Positions 32,645 through 43,400 of a stretch of DNA of 64,000 nucleotides are shown one piece after another. The notes beneath the pieces are model-generated. The model saw only the letters and a list, made by a program, of their open reading frames with translations, had not been told where the DNA came from and ran no database searches. The DNA is taken from the NCBI GenBank assembly GCA_024516035.1, contig CM044958.1, positions 23,520,108-23,584,107 on the forward strand, in the 5' to 3' direction. Both the position numbers and the translations under genes were made by a program. Source of the DNA: Bactericera cockerelli (Eukaryota > Arthropoda > Insecta > Hemiptera > Triozidae). Position 1 is the stretch's first letter; each line of letters opens with the position of its first letter.

Positions 32645-34448
32645 TGGGGTTTAACGTCGCTTTCAACTGCCATGGTCATATCACGACGGGGGTTTTACCC
32701 TCCATTCGCAGGAAAGTCACAAACCTGCTACTCACATTGACCTCACCCAGCCTGAGTGGGGCCGGGAAAAGCCAGCGTCACGAGAATTAGAATTTGAATG
32801 GTCATTCGAGCTTTTGAATGAGCTTTTTTCAATACACGCCATCTCGCGAAGTACAAGTCCGATTGAGCTGAAATTTAGTATGGTTCTTAATGGCAGTGTA
32901 TAGAGCGTTTTAAGTTTTTCAAAATATACATTTCTTAAAAGTTGAGCATTTTCACATTCAAATCTGACCGTCCCAATAGATCTCTGAAAAGAGTCATCTT
33001 TGTACTGAACATTTCTCATCCTACCACGAATATTCTTTTTCGTCCGCGCGTGCTATTTAACGAAGGGTCTCTATTGGAAAAAAAGAATATCTTTGACCTT
33101 TCTTAATTGTTGTTATCCTTCGAAAATTAGAACAATGAAAAAGAGGATTTTATTTTTTCTAATGAGGTATTCTTTGACAAATCTATTGTAAAAAATGTTT
33201 TGATTATTTCTTTTTTCCCCCCCCTTAACTAGGTCTTATACCTGTCGTTCGTGCTGTGATTATCTTTAGTTCAATCTTTTGTGTAGTATCATAGAGAAGA
33301 TTACATAATCTTCTCAATGATACTGCACAAAAGGTTGATATTTTTGGTGGACATTGTTGTGAAGTGAGAAAAAGTAATCTATAAAATTAACTACCAATAC
33401 GTAATTACCAAATATTTTTCTTTCACCAGCACGGCCATGCCTCGGTGAACGCATCGCGGCTAGTTTATATACGTACAGAGAATAAGTATTCTCGACAACT
33501 CATGTTATGAATTAAATATTATTTATTCCATACTCCTTGATAAATACATTAATACTCCTTGGTTTTCAGAGAAAGCGTACTGTTTTGACGGACTAGGGGG
33601 AATCACTTGCTCGGATAGCGATGAGGACCTACGCCGTAAATACTCTCAACATATCGTCTCGACCAATCAGCCCCCCGTACAGGAGGGATACCTGCCCCAG
33701 CCCCCCTCTCCCCTATCTATCTCTCATCCACCCCATCATAATTTTCACGTCAATGTCCGTAAGTATAACCTCAGTACCCTCCTTTATTATTAAATCTTCT
33801 TTTTGGTCTAAAGCTATTAGATTTAGTATTACATGTTTTATATATAAATAAAAAAATTGTATTTATTTTTTCAAATATGTAGGTATGTATTTACAAAGTA
33901 TCTTAGTATTAGCCGATTAGCAATTAGAATACTTACAACTATTGAGATAGGTACAATTAAATTTCCAAATAGAAGTAGTATTATTATTTCCGACTATCAT
34001 AATCTTAGTTCGGTTTGTCTCTGTTAGTTTTAGTTCGGTTTGTCTCTTTCTTATCAACAAATTTATTGTGTTTATGCTAAGAAACATGATATTATGCTGC
34101 AGATGTACCTTTATGGTTGCTCAGTTAAAGATAAAGAAGGTATTGAAACATTACATTATTCATTTTCGGGGGTCTTTTCTTAATTCCTAGATATTATGTG
34201 CTGCATCTTTTAGTTAGAACTATTGCACCTTTCAAGGCCTTGGTAAGTTTGCTGTGAGAATCTTTGGTTCCTGTAGCTCCAATGATAATAGGGGTGATTG
34301 TATTGATTAAAGGTTGCCATCTCTCATGTCTCATTCTTTTGTTGGTGAATACTCGTATTTCTTGATTTTCTCTTTTTTGTCTTTTTATCAATATTGTGAT
34401 CGACTGAAACCTTTCCAAGACTGATACAGATACACACCTTTGTAACGT

Positions 34449-34491
<43 letters not shown>

Positions 34492-37400
34492 TTTCCATTT
34501 CTCTCTGATCACATCTCAAATAAATTAGGGAGATCTTGCATAGATTGGGTTATGGGGAAACTTATAATTATATATAAATTTTTTTTTTTTTTTTTTTTTT
34601 TTTTTAATGAATCCTTTCAAAAATTATACATACCTACCTACATTGAATTAAAAACGATTTTCTTTCTTTTTGAAAATAATACATATGTATCTGAAAAATT
34701 GCAAAACCAGAAGTTGTGATGGTGAAACTTTAGATATTGAATAAGTGTAAATTAGTTGTGTAAACGTATCTAAAAATCAGCAGAGCCTCACATGTAACTA
34801 ATAGTTTTCCTCAACACGGATGTGACTCTAACTATACAGGGTGTCCCACCAAACTTGGACACCTCAAATTACTCGGCCCCTGAAAGAGTTTTTGAAAAAT
34901 AAAAAAACCTAGGGTACATGTGCTAATTATGCGGTTTCAGTTATGAAATTTTTTTTATACAGGGTGGTTCAAAAGTCAGAAATTGAGGTGTCAACTTTCG
35001 ATTTTTAAATGGATCGACCTGAATTTTATTTGATAATTTTACTTCTAAATGATTCCTAAGTACTTTTTAAAACAAAAATATTACATACAGGGTGGTTTTT
35101 TTTCGACCAATTTTTTTTCTAAATCTTGAATAACTCAAGTTCAGTTAATTTTTTCGATAACAAGAAGAGAATGTGTTTGTGTAATGAATACACGCACTTT
35201 CAATTGGCATCAAAAAAATTTATACAGGGTGGTTAACATGTGAAATAATGACTTGATTTTTTTTAAAACCGAGTTTTTTTAATTTTTTATTTAGAATTAA
35301 TAATTCTCGTCTAATTTTGCACATTTTTCGTTAGTCATATCGAAAAACAAAACTAAAGCGTTTTACAGGGTGAGACATAATTTTTTTGTAACACCCTGTA
35401 TATGGGCAGTCAAAGAGACGCAAAATTAAATATAAAGACTAAATATGCAATAAAAACTTTGATTTTTAATTAAACTAAAAAGTTATGGTGTTTTAACTAA
35501 TATTGTCGCATGGACCACCCTGTAGATATTTTCTTAAACTATAATGTAGGTACTCTAAGTTGTATAAAATTCAACGAACACTTCGAATTATGTGGGAAAA
35601 ACAAGTAAAAAACACGAATTTGAAGCCATTTTCAATTTGGTGTCCACACTGAATGATTTTAAAACTTGAAATAAAAAGTAGGTAGGTGTAGACACAAAAT
35701 TGAGCATGGCTTTTTGAATTCATTTTTTTTCTTTCAGATTTGGACGCCTCGTTGAATTTTAGACAGTTTCGACTACCCATATGATGGTTTAAGAAAATAT
35801 CTACAGGGTGGTCCATGCGACAATATTAGTTAAAACACCATAACTTTTTAGTTTAATTAAAAATCAAAGTTTTTATTGCATATTTAGTCTTTATATTTAA
35901 TTTTGCGTCTCTTTGACTGCCCATATACAGGGTGTTACAAAAAAATTATGTCTCACCCTGTACAACACTTTAGTTTTGTTTTTCGATATGACTAACGAAA
36001 AATGTGCAAAATTAGACGAGAATTATTAATTCTAAATAAAAAATTAAAAAAACTCGGTTTAAAAAAAAAATCAAGTCATTATTTCACATGTGAACCACCC
36101 TGTATAAAATTTTTTGATGCCAATTGAAAGTGCGTGTATTCATTACACAAACACATTCTCTTCTTGTTATCGAAAAAATTAACTGAACTTGAGTTATTCA
36201 AGATTTAGAAAAAAAATTGGTCGAAAAAAAACCACCCTGTATGTAATATTTTTGTTTTAAAAAGTACTCAGGAATCATTTAGAAGTAAAATTATCAAATA
36301 AAATTCAGGTCGATCCATTTAAAAATCGAAAGTTGACACCTCAATTTCTGACTTTTGAACCACCCTGTATAAAAAAAATTTCATAACTGAAACCGCATAA
36401 TTAGCACATGTACCCTAGGTTTTTTTATTTTTCAAAAACTCTTTCAGGGGCCGAGTAATTTGAGGTGTCCAAGTTTGGTGGGACACCCTGTATTTCCTAA
36501 CTCTAACAGAGGTTACCCACTCGATGTAACCTGACAATTATTAGCTCTCCCAACCCATAGCCTCAAACTAAAGAACTCTGCACACGCCTACGTCACCCTG
36601 AGGTTGGAGGTTTGAGACACCCGCGAGCTGCAAAATATGTAAAAAGTGTATCAAGGACGCCATGTCATTAAGGTCAAGCATGATCACACCTAACTCCAAA
36701 ACCGTACAATAGGCAAGAAACAGGCAGGTACTATGTAAAATTACTATTCGCCGAAATACATAATATATATGAAATAACAGGTTAATAAAATGTTGATATA
36801 ATTTACCTATTCATTTATGGTGGCCATGTAAAATTATTACAGGTATGTACAATGTTGTACATCTAATAGCTACATAGCTTAAGAAAAATTACATTTTGAA
36901 GTATGTATAATGTTTGTATATCTACCATTATACCGATTATTAATTTACAATGTTTTTGCTATAAATAATGTTGCAATAAATAAGTATAATTATGGTATCG
37001 CCAAAAATAAACTTTGGGTAACGAAACTCCAGGCTAGTTTTTTACTGAGCAATAACAGATTTTCATCAATTTTGTCCTTTACCTGTCTTGCATTCTGTAC
37101 CTAATTAACGCATAAGGTCCATCACGTTCTACGTGAAATCCCTGGAACTGATTGCAGAAACTAGAGACCATTACTTTCTCTATGATGACTCCGTGCTCTA
37201 CAAAGAAATTAACAGAAATTAGTCACCTGAACGGAATGGACCATATGACTCGGTGTTGATGCAATCCAATATTACGACGTGGCGTGTCGACAAACTTTGA
37301 GTTAGTCTTGCCGACTGCCCGAGATAACTGCCGCAGGCTCCTGGCAATATTTCTGAATTACTTAATATTAATGATAAATGAGGGAGACTTACACCAATAA

Positions 37401-40400
37401 GAGCAGTGTCTCTGAATCTAGTTCACTTGTGGATATTGTTTCAAAACAGTTTAAACAGAGAGCTTTAGCACACCCGATACCGCTAGCCTTTCTTAACTGT
37501 GCAAATCTATCGACATTTGCCCATAATGGTATTGGTTATGTGATTTCAACGTTTGGTGACAGAGATCACAATGCGAATTACTATTACTAATATTGATGAT
37601 ATTTCTGTAATTATCTTCCTACTTTAAACTTGAGAGTAAAGGAACTAGGTATAAGCTCCGCAGGTAAATGACTCTATACCAAGAATCATGGTGTCAAAAT
37701 ACTTCAAACTAGAAAAATTAGGCTGAATCTAAAAATCGTTTATTCGCTTTATTGAATCTTTTATTGAATAATGTATTTTAAAAAGTTCTGCCATCTACCC
37801 ACAGGGTTTTTCTATCAGAATTAGAATGTGACAAATTATTTAGTGCATTCTTTAAAACCAGAAGACTTTGACAAGCAATTATTCCGTATCTTATATGAAT
37901 ATATTTAGTCTTTTTTTACTCTCATTTCTCATTAACTGTGTATAATATGAAATGGAAATGTATAGTGAAAAACAAATAAAAATTTAAAACATCTACTTAC
38001 GAACTCTACCTCGTGTTAGAATAGGCCGTTTGGTATTTACTTATACAAAAACAAAAATCAGACCTGATGAGGACTTGCTTTGATTGCTTGGTGAATGTTG
38101 AAAAACCAGAGAAGCCATCAACAAGTTTTGACCTGCACAATAATTTGTACAAATTGATGTCCGAAACCAATCAGCCCAATGTCCGCTGGTAATTTGAAAC
38201 GATTTATTATTTGAGTGTTTGCACATGGTATTGCAGTTGAGCCAGGGGCCTGTGTTGTAGAACAGGTTTTGAGCTGATTAAATCTCGCTGATCTGAATTG
38301 GAGATGAGGTCTTTGCCAATCGGCTGCATTCAACCCAGACATTAACCTTCCAGTGGAGGGTAGTACAGGGCAACATGTAGTGAAAGGGAGCTCCATTTGA
38401 GGTCAAAACATAGATCGTTTTAATTGATATAAAAATGTTTTGAACTTGAAAAACTCACTTAAGGCGAAATCATAATTAATAAATTTAAAATAAAAAAGTT
38501 ATTTTAAAAGAAAAAAATTCTAATTCGCAAAATTATCCTGAGTATTTATTTTATAAGAATTTGGGTTCCTGGAAATATCTACGTTGAAGTCGGAAGGAGA
38601 GCAGGTTTCATTTTTCAATAGTGGAGAAGAACTAATATTCCTTTAAATAATAATACCTATCAAAAGATTACATCTTCCATTTAGGGGAAGAAACGAAAGG
38701 AAAATATTTTATATGGAAAGTATTTAATATCTAAAGAATACTCATTAAAACATTCTATTGACCATTAGGAAAATTTGCAGTTAATACGTCACTGTTATCT
38801 AATGTTCGATGTTGTAAGGCCAAAGTGCCCAGGGCATTTCCAAGCCAAATATCCCGCAGATAAGCTCACAGTCACATGGGGCATCACTCTTTCAGAAAAG
38901 CAAATAGTAGATACCTAGAGTGCGGTGGATTATGCAAGTGCATGCGACTTATTCATATATTATGCTCTATTTTCGTCATCTTAAACTTCTTTCGGACTTG
39001 TTATTGGATCTTTTGCAAAGATCTTTTTTCAGCATGTGTCCAACGTATCTTGATCAACACGACATTACGCCAGTAAATTACTGTCAAAGTGATGCATATC
39101 ATGTGGAGCAACATTAATATTAATAGTTGCGTTGCTATTCATAATGATAATGGGTAGATAAGATCTTGTTAATCGTAGTGGTCACATCGACGGTTAATTT
39201 ATTGGCTGCCTACCTGCCTGAATCATGGTCATTCACTTGAGATTTTAGGCTTCGCATTTTGCGTTGTATTTTGTTACTCTTGTTTTCAACATCTTCGTGT
39301 ACTTGATCTATATAATCAAATGGTACGTATGGCACAAGGGCAAAAAAGTAAGGTGGAACGGAGCAATTGAAAATAGTTTCTTACTCTTCTTTTGACCGAT
39401 TGACGAATTAAAGTGTACCTAGATATAAAATCTATTCGCCGAATCGGAATCATCTCATCTGGTGATTCTCTCTTCTGGAAACTCTAGGCCATTAGTAATA
39501 CTTTACACAGCCTTCTTATGTAAAATGCCGGGTCCACACTAAGCGAACATTGTTAGCTAACAATGTTCGCAGTGTGGACCCGGCATTAGAAAATGTTTTT
39601 TACGACTTGTTTGAAATAACATTTGTTGGCATTGGCCAGTCTGTGGTGGCCGCTTTGATGTAATGTTGAGATTGATGAGCCAGTGGTGATTCTATAAAAT
39701 ATACTCACTAAGACTTCTTAAAATATGGTGTCATGGTGTCTGAAATTTTTTCTGAAATTAGTGAATTTCTATTGAAAGTTTAGTGATAACATTATTTTGT
39801 TTTTCGATTACTTGTGATCATGGATAAACTCGATGAGAAAGTGAAGGAGATGGTGAAAACATTAGTTGAACAACAAATGAAGACTTTGAAACAAAATTTG
39901 GTGGAAGAAAACCAACCAGACAGAGACAGCAAACTGAGAGTGACGAGCGTACGGAACGTGCCGGTCCCGAGTGTGTTGAGTCTGGAGGGTAACATGAAAG
40001 AAAATATTCACCATTTTCAAAGAATGTTTAACAATTATGCAGTATCAAGTGGATTAAACAAAGAAGAAATGAATGTTCAGGTATCAGTGATGATGACAAT
40101 TATTGGTGATGAAGCCAGCAAGATGATTTATAAACTTATTGAAGACCCAGAAAAACAAACGGTTGAGAACATTATAAAAAGTTTGGAACAAAAACTTTGT
40201 CAAGAGGTGAATGTCAGATACGAAAGATATATATTCAATTGTATTAAACAAGAAGACAATGAAAATTACAGAGAATACTTCATGAAACTAAAATCAAAGG
40301 TGAAGTTATGTGAATACAAGCAAATGGAAGAAGAACTTCTTTTAGATAAAATAACTTGTTCAATCAAAGACATAAACATGCGAGAAAAATTGTGGCTCAA

Positions 40401-43400
40401 GAAAAATATGAACTTAAATGATGCAATGCAAATGTGCATTGGAAGTGAAGAAATGAAACAACAAATCAGCTGCATGCAAGATGTGACAAATAACATCAAC
40501 AAAGTTTACACAAAGAATAATAAAAAGTATGTCAAACAAGAAAATAAAAAGTGCAATTTTTGTGGAAATAATTGGCATTCAGACTTGAAGATGTGTCCTG
40601 CTAAAAAAAAAAGAATGTAATTACTGTCACAAAACTGGACACTTTGCGAGTGTATGTAGAAAGAAACTCAGTGTAAAACAAATTGAATATTATGAAAATG
40701 GCAAAGAAAGTGACCAAGATGAAATTCTGAAAATTGAAAACACAAGCAAGAATGGTGTTTTTACAACACTGCAAGTGATCAATGGTCAAAGTCAGGTATG
40801 TGATGTCAAATGTCAGCTTGACACTGGAGCCTCCTGTAACATAATCGGTGAAAAGAATCTGTTAAAAATTATAAACAAAACCAAAGTGTTATTAAAACCA
40901 TGTTACACAATATTGAGAGCTTTTGGAGGTACCCAGATAAAACCTAGAGGTATTTATGCCCTGAAAATACGCAGACTAAATAAAATATTTTGCCTCGATT
41001 TCATAGTTGTTGAATATGAACACTGTCCTCTGTTATCTGCTCAAGCTTGTGATGAATTAAAACTCATTAGTTACTGTAATAAAGTAAAAGAACAAGAATC
41101 AAAACCACTTGATAGTAATATTCCTATGTCCACAGCAAATATTATGAAGAAATACAGTCATGTCTTTGAAGGTTTGGGGAAGATAAAAGGAGAAGTTGAT
41201 TTGGAATTGACTAATGAAGTGGTCCCTGTGAGGCAAGCTCCTAGAAGAATACCAGTAGCACTAAAAGATGAATTGAGAAAAGAACTAGATGATATGGTTC
41301 AACAAGGAATAATAATTGAGGAAGAAGGTTATACAGACTGGATAAGTAACCTCACAATGGTAAAGAAAAATGGAAAATTGAGAATTTGTCTGGATCCTAG
41401 TAATTTGAACACAGCATTGAAAGATACAAAGCAACAGTTACCTACACTTGATGAAATTCTTCCAGAGCTGAATAATGCAAAAGTATTTTCAACAATGGAT
41501 GCTAAAAAAGGATTTTGGATGATACAATTATCTGAAAAAAGCAGCAAAATGACAGCTTTTTGGACTCCATTTGCCAAATATAGATATCTTCGACTACCAT
41601 TCGGAATATCAACTGCAATGGAAATATTTCAAAAGAAGATGTTGGAGATAACTAATGGATTGCGAGGTATTCATGTATTAGCAGATGATATACTTATTGT
41701 TGGATATGGTAATACACATCAAGAAGCACAAAAAGATCATGATAAAAATTTGGAAACTTTGTTCGTAAAATTAGATAAAGAAAATGTCAAATTAAATAAA
41801 GAAAAAACAAAACTATGTAAAAATGAAATAAAATTTTACGGTCACATACTAACTGAAAATGGAGTGAAACCAGATGAATCAAAAGTATCCGCCATACTGA
41901 ATATGCCCAAACCAACATGCAAAGAAGATTTATTCCGATTTCTAGGGATGGTGACATACCTATCGAGATACATTAAGAATCTATCAGATATTAGTGAAAC
42001 CTTGAGAAAAATAACACATCAAGATGAAATTTTTGTTTGGAAAAATGAACAAGAAGAATGTTTTAAAAATATTAAAAAGAATATTGCTAATGCAACATTG
42101 TTAAAATATTATGATCCTAAAAAACCAGTTACCATTCAGACTGATTCATCATCATTTGCAATGGGATGTGCTTTAATTCAAGAGAATGTTCCTGTGGCAT
42201 ATGCATCAAAAACTCTCACAGAGACTCAAAGAAACTATGCACAAATAGAAAAAGAGATGCTAGCCATCGTATTTGCCTGTAATCGTTTTGATCAGTATAT
42301 ATGTGGAAGATCCAATGTAACAATTGAAACCGATCACAGTCCTTTAGTGAGCATTTTTAAGAAGCCATTATTGAAATCTCCAAAGAGACTACAAAACATG
42401 ATCCTTTCATTACAACGATACAATATTAATGTAAAATATAAAAGTGGGAAAACAATGTACTTGGCAGATACGTTGTCACGTGCACCGGAGAGCATGAGCA
42501 ACCAAGAAAAACAAATTGACATATATGAAATAAATACTGTTATGTTTGATCAAGTACATGTATTGGATGAATTGAACACTGGTATATACTATACTGATGA
42601 CAGAAGTGTCAAAATAAGTGATCAATCAATTGAAAAAATAATTGCAGAAACTATGAAAGATGGTCAGTTAAAAAAACTCAAAGAACAAATCCTCAGAGGA
42701 TGGCCTGAAAACAAGAATCAAGTTAGTGAAGACTTAAAATGCTACTGGAATTTTCGAATGGACTTAGTCATAGAAAATGGAGTTGTGTTAAAAAATAATC
42801 AAATTTTAATTCCCATATCACTACGACAAGAATTTTTGAAGAAAATACACAGTGGTCATCTTGGTATTGAAGCAACAAAGAAACTGGCAAAAGAAGCAGT
42901 ATTTTGGCCGAATATGTTATCAGAAATTGAAGATACTGTGAAAGGATGTGAAACATGTGCTAAATTTGGCGAAAATCAGAAACGGCTAGAAATGATGTCT
43001 CATGACGTAGCAAAATATCCATTTGAAAAAATAAGTATGGATGTACGAGTATTTGAAATAAATATCAAAGGAAAACAAAGAAAGTTTTTAGTGACAGTCG
43101 ATCATTACTCAGATTTTTTTGAAATCGATGAAATTCATGATCTAACTCCAAAAACAACAGTTCTTATGTGCAAAAGAAATTTTAGCAGATATGGTATACC
43201 AGAAAAAGTAATAACAGATAATGCAACAAATTTTACTGGAAGTGAATTTAAAGTGTTCAGTAAAGAATGGGAATTTGAACATATAACATCAAGTCCATAC
43301 TATCCTCAAAGTAATGGTAAAGCAGAAGCATCTGTAAAAAAAAAAAAAAAAAATGATAAAAAAAAGTATAGAAGAAAATGAAGATTTTTATAAGATGTTG

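Noticed and set aside
34447..34719. Phe-rich frame
   Set aside because: Produced by two long T runs.
38041..38396. Overlapping minus-strand frames in the intron
   Set aside because: Somewhat balanced composition but no motif, splice sites or repeat identity that I could support.
40603..40612. Programmed ribosomal frameshift between gag and pol
   Set aside because: Possible, but a one-base length change in a ten-A run explains it equally well from this sequence alone; kept only as a question.
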